This document shows positions 48,085 through 56,114 of a stretch of 64,000 nt of DNA, in pieces. The stretch is taken from NCBI GenBank assembly GCA_028339975.1, contig JAOLDG010000002.1, positions 134,302-198,301 of the forward strand. The letters are read 5' to 3'. The translations under genes and the position numbers were made by a program. The stretch comes from Hyphomicrobiales bacterium. GTDB taxonomy: Bacteria > Pseudomonadota > Alphaproteobacteria > MED-G09. Each line of letters opens with the position of its first letter. Within the stretch, counting starts at the first letter, position 1. Under the pieces are notes generated by a model, which saw only the letters and a program-made list of their open reading frames with translations, did not search any database and was not told the DNA's origin.

Positions 48085-49246
48085 GACTAAAAAATCATTA
48101 TATGCAACTTCGTTTAAGAGCTCTAAGGGAAGATTTCACTTAGAAAAGGAGAGCATAAATAGAAATCCTTTTCAAAGAGATAGGGATAGAGTTATTCACT
48201 CAGATTCATTTAGACTTTTAAAACATAAAACCCAAGTTTTTGTCGCTCATACAGGTGATTATTATAGAACGCGATTAACTCATTCGCTTGAGGTCAGTCA
48301 AATTGCTAGAACAATTGCCAGAAGGTTAAATATTGATGAAGATTTATCTGAGGTTTTAGCTTTAGCTCACGACCTAGGTCACCCACCTTTTGCTCATTCA
48401 GGTGAAGATGTCCTCAATAATTGTATGAAAGGTTACGATGGGTTTGATCACAATGCCCAAACATTAAGGATTTTAACAACTATCGAACAAAGGTACCCAT
48501 CATTTGACGGCTTAAATTTAACATGGGAGACCCTTGAGGGGATAGTTAAACATAATGGTCCGTTAACAAATCCTCATCCAGTTATAAGTGACCTTAATAA
48601 TCTATATAATCTAGATTTAAATTCATTTCCTAGCCTTGAGGCTCAAATCGCATCTTTATCAGATGATATAGCATATAATAATCATGATATTGATGATGGT
48701 TTTCGGGCAGGATTTATAAATCTTAGCGATCTTAAGAGCATAGAATTTCTCTCTGATATCATTGATCAAATAAGCATAGAATATAAAGATATTGAGGATC
48801 ATATGATTGTTAAGGAGCTTATTAGGAGGCTTATTGGCCTTATGGTTGATGATCTTATTAAACAAACTAAAATAAATATAGAAGAGTATCGTCCAAAAAA
48901 AGTTGAGGACATAAGGTTGAGATCAATTTCAACAGCTTCATTTTCTAAATTTTTTATTAATCAAGACAGGATAATAAGAAATTTTTTAAAAACCAGAGTT
49001 TATGAACATGCATCAATTGAAGCAGAAAGGGTAAAATCTAAAAAAATTATTGAGGGTTTATTTGATAAATTAATAAATAATATTGATCTTTTGCCAAGGA
49101 AATTAAGAGAAAAGTGTGATACATCTAAATCTGAAAATTCAGCAAGAGTTGTTTGCGATTATATTGCCTCAATGACAGACAGATCTGCTGTTGAAAATCA
49201 TTCAAAATTATATGGAAAAGATATTATGGAACGGCCTGGTTACTGA
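48083..49246 (+). CDS. dgt: Deoxyguanosinetriphosphate triphosphohydrolase-like protein
   Basis: Dgt-type HD enzymes remove triphosphate from dNTPs and so help control dNTP pools. The 387-aa chain begins with the family segment NPFQRDRDRVIHSDSFRLLKHKTQVF, then TRLTHSLEVSQIARTIARRL and the HD motif ALAHDLGHPPFAHSGEDVLN, and SLSDDIAYNNHDIDDG with the last metal-binding Asp. The layout matches the shorter type 2 dGTPase-like proteins. Its start codon is inside a strong hairpin. argS starts one base after its stop; the dgt-argS order is usual in alphaproteobacteria. Confidence 0.93.
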   Translation: MTKKSLYATSFKSSKGRFHLEKESINRNPFQRDRDRVIHSDSFRLLKHKTQVFVAHTGDYYRTRLTHSLEVSQIARTIARRLNIDEDLSEVLALAHDLGHPPFAHSGEDVLNNCMKGYDGFDHNAQTLRILTTIEQRYPSFDGLNLTWETLEGIVKHNGPLTNPHPVISDLNNLYNLDLNSFPSLEAQIASLSDDIAYNNHDIDDGFRAGFINLSDLKSIEFLSDIIDQISIEYKDIEDHMIVKELIRRLIGLMVDDLIKQTKINIEEYRPKKVEDIRLRSISTASFSKFFINQDRIIRNFLKTRVYEHASIEAERVKSKKIIEGLFDKLINNIDLLPRKLREKCDTSKSENSARVVCDYIASMTDRSAVENHSKLYGKDIMERPGY

Positions 49247-49247
49247 T

Positions 49248-50987
49248 ATGAATATAGTTAGTCATTATAAAAAAATTATTAATAATATTTTAATAAAAGA
49301 ATTTTCATTACAAAATGAAGATATTAAAAATATTTCATTTGAGTTTCCGAAGGACCTTAGCTTGGGAGATTTTTCTACTAATGCCGCAATGGTTCTAGCA
49401 GGAAAATTAAGAAAATCACCGAGTGAAATTGCAGAAAATATAAGGAACTTAATTCTTAAAAATTCTGATATTGAAAATGCTGAAATAGCTGGAAAAGGAT
49501 TTATAAATATAACAATCAAAAAAGAAATTTGGCAAAAACTATTGTTAAAAATTATTGAAAAAAAATCATCATACGGTGATGAAGGTTTTGGAAAAAAAGA
49601 AAAAGTTAATATTGAATATGTTTCGGCTAACCCTACAGGACCCCTTCATGTTGGACATACTAGGGGTGCAGTCTTTGGAGACACCCTATCAAATATACTC
49701 ACTAAAGTTGGTTATGATGTTTGTAGGGAGTATTATGTCAACGATGCGGGTGAACAAATAGATAAGTTGGCACGATCTTCTTTTGTAAGATACCAGGAGA
49801 GTTGTGGAATTGAAATTTCTTCTATTCCAGAAGGTTTATATCCTGGTGAATATTTAAAACCTGTTGGTAATGAAATAAAAAAAATATTTGGCGATGATCT
49901 ATTGGATAAAAAAGAAGATTTTTGGCTACCATTAATAAGAAACATATCACTAGAATTAATGCTTAATCTCATTAAGTCTGACTTAAAAACTTTAAATATT
50001 AAACATGATGTTTTTACTTCTGAATATGACCTTTTGTCTAGTGGATTTGTTGATGAGATCTTTGATGAGCTAGACAGCAAGGGTTTACTCTACCAGGGTG
50101 AAACATTACCCCCCAAAGGATCTGATACGAACGAATGGAAGAAGAAAAAACATACATTATTCCGATCTAAAAAATTTGGAGATGACGAAGATCGGGTTGT
50201 AAAAAAACACGATGGATCTTGGACATATTTTATGCCTGACATAGCCTACCATAAAGATAAATCAAAAAGAGGCTTTGATAAGATGATCAATGTTTGGGGT
50301 GCCGATCACTCTGGATATATATCAAGGGTAACGTCTGCTGTGAATGCCTTAACAAATAACCAATCTTCTTTGGAAGTAAAAGTTTGTCAGCTTGTAAGAC
50401 TCACAAGAGGTAAGGAGGTAGTTAAGATGTCAAAAAGATCTGGAAGCTTTATAACATTAAAGGAAATGGTTGATGAGGTGGGAAGGGATGCTGTTCGATT
50501 TATGATGGTTACAAGAAAAAATGATGCACCTCTCGATTTTGATTATGAGGCAGTAAAAGAGCAAACGAAGGATAATCCAATATTTTATATACAATATGCC
50601 CATGCAAGAATTTCATCAGTAATTAGAAAAGTTGATACAGATAACCTGTTTAATATTGAAGATAAATCACTTTTAAAATCAGATATTAGCCTATTGGATA
50701 AGAGTGAAGATATTGCCTTAATAAAGGTAATATCAAATTTTCCTAGAATTATAGAACAAGCTGCTGTTTATAGAGAGCCACATCGAATTGCCTTTTATTT
50801 AAAGGATTTAGCTTCTACTTTTCATTCCTATTGGAGCCTAGGTAATGAGAATAGTGACTTTAGGGTTATAAATACAGAAAATATTGATACTTCAATGGCC
50901 AGGGTAGCTCTAATAAGATCTGTTGGAATTACCATCTCTGAAGGACTTAGGCTTTTGGGTATTGAGGCCCTAGACGAGCTCAGATAG
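49248..50987 (+). CDS. argS: Arginyl-tRNA synthetase
   Basis: ArgS charges tRNA-Arg. The 579-aa protein has the HIGH equivalent HVGHT in VSANPTGPLHVGHTRGA, the KMSKS equivalent VVKMSKRSG, an N-terminal Add-1 domain (about 1-100) and a C-terminal DALR anticodon-binding domain (about 460-579). The ATG at 49248 (MNIVSHYKKI) sits one base after the dgt stop; upstream in-frame starts lie in dgt. The SPOR/LysM gene starts two bases after its stop. Confidence 0.96.
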   Translation: MNIVSHYKKIINNILIKEFSLQNEDIKNISFEFPKDLSLGDFSTNAAMVLAGKLRKSPSEIAENIRNLILKNSDIENAEIAGKGFINITIKKEIWQKLLLKIIEKKSSYGDEGFGKKEKVNIEYVSANPTGPLHVGHTRGAVFGDTLSNILTKVGYDVCREYYVNDAGEQIDKLARSSFVRYQESCGIEISSIPEGLYPGEYLKPVGNEIKKIFGDDLLDKKEDFWLPLIRNISLELMLNLIKSDLKTLNIKHDVFTSEYDLLSSGFVDEIFDELDSKGLLYQGETLPPKGSDTNEWKKKKHTLFRSKKFGDDEDRVVKKHDGSWTYFMPDIAYHKDKSKRGFDKMINVWGADHSGYISRVTSAVNALTNNQSSLEVKVCQLVRLTRGKEVVKMSKRSGSFITLKEMVDEVGRDAVRFMMVTRKNDAPLDFDYEAVKEQTKDNPIFYIQYAHARISSVIRKVDTDNLFNIEDKSLLKSDISLLDKSEDIALIKVISNFPRIIEQAAVYREPHRIAFYLKDLASTFHSYWSLGNENSDFRVINTENIDTSMARVALIRSVGITISEGLRLLGIEALDELR

Positions 50988-50989
50988 TA

Positions 50990-51628
50990 ATGAATAATAA
51001 ATATCTTATAGTATTTCTAACTTTCTTATTTTTTATTACCGTTGGCTTTATAATATATCTAAATTCTAGCTCAGATATACCTGTTGTCTATGGCTCTAGT
51101 GATCCTATAAGAGAGTTACCGTCCAACGCTCCACAAATGGATAGACCTCCTAATATTCCCTGTATTTACTCTTTATGGAAGAATACAAATGAATCTTGTG
51201 GTACCTCAGAAAATGTTTTTGAAGAAAAAAAACCTACAAGCGGTTACTTTTCGCTAATATTTGGTACTTTTTTAAATTCTGAAGATGCCAATATTCATAC
51301 TAAAAAACTTAAAGCTCAAAAATTCTTACAGAAAATAATCATAAAAACTATTGAAATTCCAGCAACTTCAAAAGTAATTCAAGTTGAGAAGGGTGATACT
51401 TTGTCAAGAATAGCAAAAAGACATTCCCTGAAGGTTAAAAGAATAATTGATGATAACAATATTGCTAACCCAAATAATATCAAGGTAGGTCAAAGCTTGA
51501 TGATACCAGGAGAACCTCTTAAATATCGAATCATTACAAGGAATATTGAAGAAAGAGATACAGCTCAGAATTTTTGTAATAAATTATTAAACTCAAGCTT
51601 TAGTTGTCAAATTGTTAAGCAGAGGTAA
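50990..51628 (+). CDS. Membrane-anchored SPOR protein with inserted LysM domain
   Basis: SPOR and LysM domains both bind peptidoglycan. This 212-aa protein has one N-terminal membrane helix (about 5-24), a disordered stretch, then a SPOR-like half (85-122: GYFSLIFGTFLNSEDANIHT), a clear LysM domain (129-173: VEKGDTLSRIAKRHSLKVK, then NPNNIKVGQSLMIP), and a second SPOR-like half (178-210: YRIITRNIEERDTAQNF, ending SCQIVKQR). It seems that LysM is placed in the loop between beta2 and beta3 of SPOR. The gene occupies the place of the alphaproteobacterial SPOR gene between argS and nagZ. The LysM call is firm; the split SPOR call is by eye. Confidence 0.72.
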   Translation: MNNKYLIVFLTFLFFITVGFIIYLNSSSDIPVVYGSSDPIRELPSNAPQMDRPPNIPCIYSLWKNTNESCGTSENVFEEKKPTSGYFSLIFGTFLNSEDANIHTKKLKAQKFLQKIIIKTIEIPATSKVIQVEKGDTLSRIAKRHSLKVKRIIDDNNIANPNNIKVGQSLMIPGEPLKYRIITRNIEERDTAQNFCNKLLNSSFSCQIVKQR

Positions 51629-51771
51629 ATATTAATAATATACAATAAAATACTGATATATATGTTTAATATTTTTTTTATTTATATATATTTTGCGATT
51701 TATTAAAAATTTACGGGATTTTTATAAACTTATGTAGTGTATAAATACATAATAAACGCTATATATAGTAT
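51629..51771. other. AT-rich gap where nagZ is usual
   Basis: These 143 bp hold no open frame, tRNA or strong terminator that I can see. Small palindromes (TGTATAAATACA around 51739-51750 and CTATATATAG) are expected in such AT-rich DNA. In relatives a beta-N-acetylhexosaminidase gene, nagZ, lies here. No remnant of it is recognisable. No ribosome binding site precedes the scpA ATG. Confidence 0.5.
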
Positions 51772-52578
51772 ATGGAATTTAACGATTTAAATGATAAACA
51801 TGATCAATTAGATTTATTTCTTGTTGATATTGATGGTTTTGAAGGTCCGCTAGACTTACTCCTTACTCTGGCTAAAGAGCAAAAAGTCGATTTGATGGAA
51901 ATTTCTATCCTTGAATTAGCATCTCAATATTTATTATTTGTTGATCAAATGAAAAGTATAAACATTGATTTGGCGGCTGATTATATAGTAATGGCTGCCT
52001 GGCTTGCTTACTTAAAGTCTAAACTACTTCTTCCCGATGATGACAATGAGGAGACATCCTCAGATGAATTATCCGCAATTCTTGCATTTAGACTCAGAAG
52101 GCTTGAAGCGATGAGAGAGGCTAGCGCTAAATTAATGACAAGAGACAGAATAGGTATCCATTTATTCAGAAGGGGCATGCCAGAACCAATTTTTTTAGTT
52201 AAAAACTTCCATCATCGTGATAATCTTTTTGATTTAATGTCAGCATACTCAGGAATTCGAAATAATAACTTTGATAATGACTGGAAGCCAAAAAGATTTC
52301 CTGTATATTCAATTGAGGATGCAAGAAAGCGTCTTGAATCTATGCTTGGAACTGCTATAAATTGGACAAAAATAGAGGATTTCCTTCCTTCAAATACAGA
52401 TACATCACCAGAGGCAGTATCTTTTCGAAAAAGCTCTTTAGCTTCAATTTTTTCAGCTTCCCTAGAGTTATCAAAAGAGGGTCTTCTTGAGATTAGCCAG
52501 AATAAATCATTTGGTTCTATTAAATTTAAATACAAAGAAAATTCTGAAAAAAATAATATTGATATGCTGAGGGCTTAA
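51772..52578 (+). CDS. scpA: Segregation and condensation protein A
   Basis: ScpA is the kleisin that links SMC heads and helps fold and segregate the chromosome. The 268-aa protein has FEGPLDLLLTLAKEQKVDLMEISILELA (about 23-50), the N-terminal SMC-binding region, YIVMAAWLAYLKSKLLLP, and the C-terminal winged helix. Length is normal. No purine-rich ribosome binding site precedes the ATG, so a leaderless message or upstream coupling is possible. Its stop shares one base with the scpB start. Confidence 0.93.
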   Translation: MEFNDLNDKHDQLDLFLVDIDGFEGPLDLLLTLAKEQKVDLMEISILELASQYLLFVDQMKSINIDLAADYIVMAAWLAYLKSKLLLPDDDNEETSSDELSAILAFRLRRLEAMREASAKLMTRDRIGIHLFRRGMPEPIFLVKNFHHRDNLFDLMSAYSGIRNNNFDNDWKPKRFPVYSIEDARKRLESMLGTAINWTKIEDFLPSNTDTSPEAVSFRKSSLASIFSASLELSKEGLLEISQNKSFGSIKFKYKENSEKNNIDMLRA

Positions 52579-53201
52579 TGACTGAGGACATTATTTTAAA
52601 TGAAACGAATCCACTTACACATTTTGATGAACAAGTAAGAGCGATTGAAGCTCTTCTTTTTGCCTCCTCAGACCCATTGGATGAAAAGGTATTGATGGAA
52701 ATTCTTCCTGCTAGTGCCAATATTACTATGATATTAGAAAAAATTGTTAAATCTTATGAGGGGAGAGGTATTGAGCTAAAGAGGGTTAATAATAAATGGA
52801 TGTTTAAAACTGCCTCAGACTTATCATTTATAATGCAGAAAGAAGCAAAAATTCAAAAGAAACTATCTAAGGCTGGTTTAGAAACACTTTCTATTGTCGC
52901 TTATCATCAACCAGTCTCTCGGGCTGAAATAGAGGAAATAAGGGGCGTTAGCGTCTCTCCTGGTACAATTGATTCATTGCTAGAGGTTAATTGGATTAAA
53001 ATTAAAGGACGTAGAAAGTCACCTGGCAATCCTATAACTTACGGAATAACTGAGGAATTTTTAGTTCATTTTGATCTTGAGAGTGTAAAAGATTTGCCTG
53101 GAATTGATGAATTAAAATCAACTGGATTGCTTGATAGTAATTTGCCCCCTGATATGTTCCCGATTAACGATGACATAGAGCCAATTGAAGAAAACAATTA
53201 A
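52578..53201 (+). CDS. scpB: Segregation and condensation protein B
   Basis: ScpB is a double winged-helix protein that binds ScpA in the SMC complex. The 207-aa chain has VRAIEALLFASSDPL at the start of the first winged helix, and LSKAGLETLSIVAYHQPVSRAEIEEIRGV, the family's best-conserved stretch, in the second. TYGITEEFLVHFDLESVKDLPGI closes the core. It overlaps scpA by one base. tatA follows after 52 bases. Confidence 0.94.
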   Translation: MTEDIILNETNPLTHFDEQVRAIEALLFASSDPLDEKVLMEILPASANITMILEKIVKSYEGRGIELKRVNNKWMFKTASDLSFIMQKEAKIQKKLSKAGLETLSIVAYHQPVSRAEIEEIRGVSVSPGTIDSLLEVNWIKIKGRRKSPGNPITYGITEEFLVHFDLESVKDLPGIDELKSTGLLDSNLPPDMFPINDDIEPIEENN

Positions 53202-53253
53202 GAAAGTCTATAAATAGTGCTATTAAGTAAATATTAAAAAAGGATTTTTAGTT

Positions 53254-53427
53254 ATGTCTCCAAGTTTAATGCAAATTTTAGTAGTAGTTTTTCTTGTTTT
53301 AATTTTCTTTGGTAGAGGAAGGATTTCTAATTTTATGGGCGATTTAGCCAGTGGAATTAAAAGTTTTCGAAAAGGACTTGAGGATGATTCACCTGATTCT
53401 AATCCAGAAAATAAAGATAAAGATTAG
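53254..53427 (+). CDS. tatA: Sec-independent translocase subunit TatA
   Basis: This small gene gives 57 residues: a membrane helix (about 4-19, [13 protein letters not shown]), the FGRGRI hinge (FGRGKI in relatives), and an amphipathic helix ([19 protein letters not shown]) with an acidic tail. That is the TatA layout, including the [13 protein letters not shown] form typical for alphaproteobacteria. TatA oligomers form the pore for folded twin-arginine proteins. AAGGA precedes the ATG by nine bases. It is followed by tatB and tatC. Confidence 0.93.
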   Translation: MSPSLMQILVVVFLVLIFFGRGRISNFMGDLASGIKSFRKGLEDDSPDSNPENKDKD

Positions 53428-53435
53428 TTTTTACT

Positions 53436-53684
53436 ATGTTTGATTTTGGTTATAGCGAAGTATTTATTATTGCTGCTGTTATTTTGATATTTATTGGACC
53501 AAAAGAGCTACCTCTTTTATTGAGGTCAATTTTTGATTTTGTCTCTAAAATTAAAGTTTACTCATCAGAGTTAAGAACAGGTATTCAAAGTATTGCAAAC
53601 GATATTGAGATAGAAAAAATTTCTGAAAAAATTCTAGATACCGACAAAAATGATAAAAAAAATTCCAAAGAAAAGAAGAATTAG
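53436..53684 (+). CDS. tatB: Sec-independent translocase subunit TatB
   Basis: TatB and TatC form the receptor for twin-arginine signals. The 82-aa protein begins MFDFGYSEVFIIAAVILIFIGPKELPLLL, with the conserved Glu in the helix and the GPKELP hinge, followed by an amphipathic helix and a charged tail. It is shorter than many TatB proteins (often 130-200 aa), the loss being in the variable tail. It lies eight bases after tatA and seven before tatC. Confidence 0.93.
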   Translation: MFDFGYSEVFIIAAVILIFIGPKELPLLLRSIFDFVSKIKVYSSELRTGIQSIANDIEIEKISEKILDTDKNDKKNSKEKKN

Positions 53685-53691
53685 TTATTAA

Positions 53692-54477
53692 ATGTCCGAA
53701 CCTAAAAATAAAGATGAAAAATTAAATGATCTTTCAAAGGCTCCTATTTTTGATCATCTCCTGGAATTAAGGTCTAGATTAATAAGGTCTTTTATTATTT
53801 TTATAATAGGTTTTTGTGTTTCATTTTATTTTTCTACTAGTATTTATTCCTTTTTAGTTTCGCCATTCTTTGAGGCAACAGGTTCTGCTGGTGAGATGAT
53901 CTTTACTGCTCCTCAGGAGTTTTTAATTACTAAATTAAAGGTTGCAATGTTTGGGTCATCATTAATAGGTCTTCCTTATTTTTCCGTTGAACTTTATGCC
54001 TTTCTAGCCCCGGGGCTTTATAAGAATGAAAAAACAGCATTGATTCCATATTTTATAGCCACACCATTCCTTTTCTTTATGAGTAGCTTACTTGTTTACT
54101 ATTTTATAATACCATTAGCCTTGGCATTTTTTTTATCGATGCAGATTGAATCTGGGATAAATGATATTTCAATAAAATTATTACCTAGCGTAAGTGAATA
54201 TTTAAGTCTTATAACCTCACTAATAATTGCTTTTGGAATTTGTTTTCAGCTACCAGTTATTTTAACTTTATTGGCTAAAGTAGATATAGTTGGAAGTAAT
54301 CAGTTAAGGGCGGGAAGAAAATATGCTATTGTTTTAACTTTTTTAGTTGCTGCATTTTTAACTCCCCCTGATCTTATAAGTCAAATAGGCTTAGCTATTC
54401 CAACAATATTATTGTATGAGTTTTCTATACTTTTAGTTTCTATTATCGAAAAAAATAATATTGCTAAGAAAAAATAA
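53692..54477 (+). CDS. tatC: Sec-independent translocase subunit TatC
   Basis: TatC recognises twin-arginine signal peptides. The 261-aa protein has six membrane helices, the N-terminal FDHLLELRSRLIRSFI typical of the family, FTAPQEFLITKLKVAMF in the first periplasmic loop and FGICFQLPVILTLL further on. AAFLTPPDLISQIGLAIPTILLYE closes the core. The operon order tatA-tatB-tatC is standard. At least one client, the TRAP binding protein DctP, is encoded in the window. Confidence 0.96.
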   Translation: MSEPKNKDEKLNDLSKAPIFDHLLELRSRLIRSFIIFIIGFCVSFYFSTSIYSFLVSPFFEATGSAGEMIFTAPQEFLITKLKVAMFGSSLIGLPYFSVELYAFLAPGLYKNEKTALIPYFIATPFLFFMSSLLVYYFIIPLALAFFLSMQIESGINDISIKLLPSVSEYLSLITSLIIAFGICFQLPVILTLLAKVDIVGSNQLRAGRKYAIVLTFLVAAFLTPPDLISQIGLAIPTILLYEFSILLVSIIEKNNIAKKK

Positions 54478-54491
54478 ATTATGGTTATTGT

Positions 54492-55763
54492 ATGCACGAT
54501 ATAAATAAAATAAGAGAGAATAAAGACTTATTTCTTAGTGGTTGGAAAAAAAGAGGTCTTGAAATTGATATTGATAAAATTCTTAATATTGATAGAGATT
54601 TAAGAAAAAGCATTACGAGTCTTCAAGAGTTGCAAACAAAAAGAAATGATATTTCAAAATTAATTGGGAAAGCTAAGAAGGAAGGGGATAATACTAAAGC
54701 AAATGAATTATCGAAAGAGGTTCAGGAATTTAAAAAACTAATGCAAGAATTAGAGGAATCTAAAGCTAACCTTTCTGATAAATTAAATGAGTACCTGTCT
54801 TCACTTCCAAATATCCCTCATGATGATGTTCCTGTTGGACAGGATGAAAGTTCTAATATTCAAATTAGAGAATTTGGTAAAAAATCAAAGCCTTCTCCCA
54901 ATCATTATGAAATTGGTGAAGAAATGGGATTATTAGATTTTGATACCGCGGCAAAACTATCGGGATCAAGATTCTCTCTACTGAAAAAGGATTTGGCTCT
55001 TTTGGAGCGATCTCTGGCAAATTATATGATTGATCAACACGTAAGTAAGAATGGGTATGATGAAATTAGTGTCCCTTATCTTGTTAAAGATGCTGCAATG
55101 TATGGTACAGGTCAATTACCTAAGTTTTCTGATGATCAATTTAAAACAGAGGATGGATCTTGGCTTATACCAACAGCAGAGGTTCCTCTTACAAATATGG
55201 TTAGTAATTCTAATCTTGATGCTACTGATTTACCTTTAAGATATGTTGCTTACACGCAATGTTTTAGAAAAGAGGCTGGCGCAGCAGGAAAAGATACAAA
55301 AGGTTTAATTCGCTTACACCAGTTTCCTAAAGTTGAGCTTGTTAGCATAGTAAAGCCAGAATCATCATTAGATGAACTTGAAAGGCTTTTAAATTGCGCG
55401 GAAGGTATTTTGAAGTCTTTAAATCTGCCATACAGGGTAATGATATTATCATCAGGCGATATGGGTTTTTCTGCAATAAAAACATATGACCTTGAGGTTT
55501 GGTTACCTGGTCAAAATCTATATAGAGAAATTTCATCATGCTCTTTGTGTTCAGATTTTCAATCGCGAAGAATGAATACAAGATTTAAAGATAGCAATAA
55601 TAAGAAGATACATCCTCATACATTAAATGGATCCGGCTTGGCAGTTGGAAGGACGCTTGTTGCTATTTTAGAAAACTATTATGAGGGGAATGGGATTGTT
55701 GTTGTTCCTGATGTACTTCAGCCTTATATGGGTGGAATAAAAAAAATTGGTCTACCAAGCTAG
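54492..55763 (+). CDS. serS: Seryl-tRNA synthetase
   Basis: SerS charges tRNA-Ser; one of its substrates, tRNA-Ser(GCU), is at 15341-15430. The 423-aa class II enzyme has an N-terminal coiled-coil arm (about 25-100) that contacts the long variable arm of tRNA-Ser, motif 2 in YTQCFRKEAGAAGKDTKGLIR and motif 3 in LNGSGLAVGRTLVAILENY. Length is normal. It follows tatC as in other alphaproteobacteria; the surE/pcm genes often found next are absent. Confidence 0.96.
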   Translation: MHDINKIRENKDLFLSGWKKRGLEIDIDKILNIDRDLRKSITSLQELQTKRNDISKLIGKAKKEGDNTKANELSKEVQEFKKLMQELEESKANLSDKLNEYLSSLPNIPHDDVPVGQDESSNIQIREFGKKSKPSPNHYEIGEEMGLLDFDTAAKLSGSRFSLLKKDLALLERSLANYMIDQHVSKNGYDEISVPYLVKDAAMYGTGQLPKFSDDQFKTEDGSWLIPTAEVPLTNMVSNSNLDATDLPLRYVAYTQCFRKEAGAAGKDTKGLIRLHQFPKVELVSIVKPESSLDELERLLNCAEGILKSLNLPYRVMILSSGDMGFSAIKTYDLEVWLPGQNLYREISSCSLCSDFQSRRMNTRFKDSNNKKIHPHTLNGSGLAVGRTLVAILENYYEGNGIVVVPDVLQPYMGGIKKIGLPS

Positions 55764-55847
55764 CTATTAGATTTTTATATATTAAATGAGTTTGATATTT
55801 CTATAGTTTTTACTTATTAATCAAATGTTCAATATAAAGGAAAAGTT

Positions 55848-56111
55848 ATGAATGATATTTTAGTTCAAATTATGCCGCTTATGCTAATATTTCTGGTGTT
55901 TTATTTTTTAATAATACGACCTCAGCAAAATAAAATTAAAGAACACAATGCAATGGTTGATTCTACAAAAAAGGGTGATGAAGTTATTACACAAGGCGGA
56001 TTAATTGGGAAAATATCAAAAGTTTCTGATAATGAAGTAACAATTGATTTTGGTGGCGGTGTAAGTATTAATGCCGTGAAATCTACATTAGCAAATGTTA
56101 AATCAAAATAA
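55848..56111 (+). CDS. yajC: Sec translocon accessory protein YajC
   Basis: YajC joins SecD and SecF in the accessory complex of the Sec translocon. The 87-aa protein has one helix (about 5-23: IMPLMLIFLVFYFLIIRPQ) with the family's RPQQNK end, then the soluble part with GDEVITQGGLIGKI. AAAGGAAAAG precedes the ATG. secD starts three bases after its stop. Confidence 0.95.
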   Translation: MNDILVQIMPLMLIFLVFYFLIIRPQQNKIKEHNAMVDSTKKGDEVITQGGLIGKISKVSDNEVTIDFGGGVSINAVKSTLANVKSK

Positions 56112-56114
56112 GTT

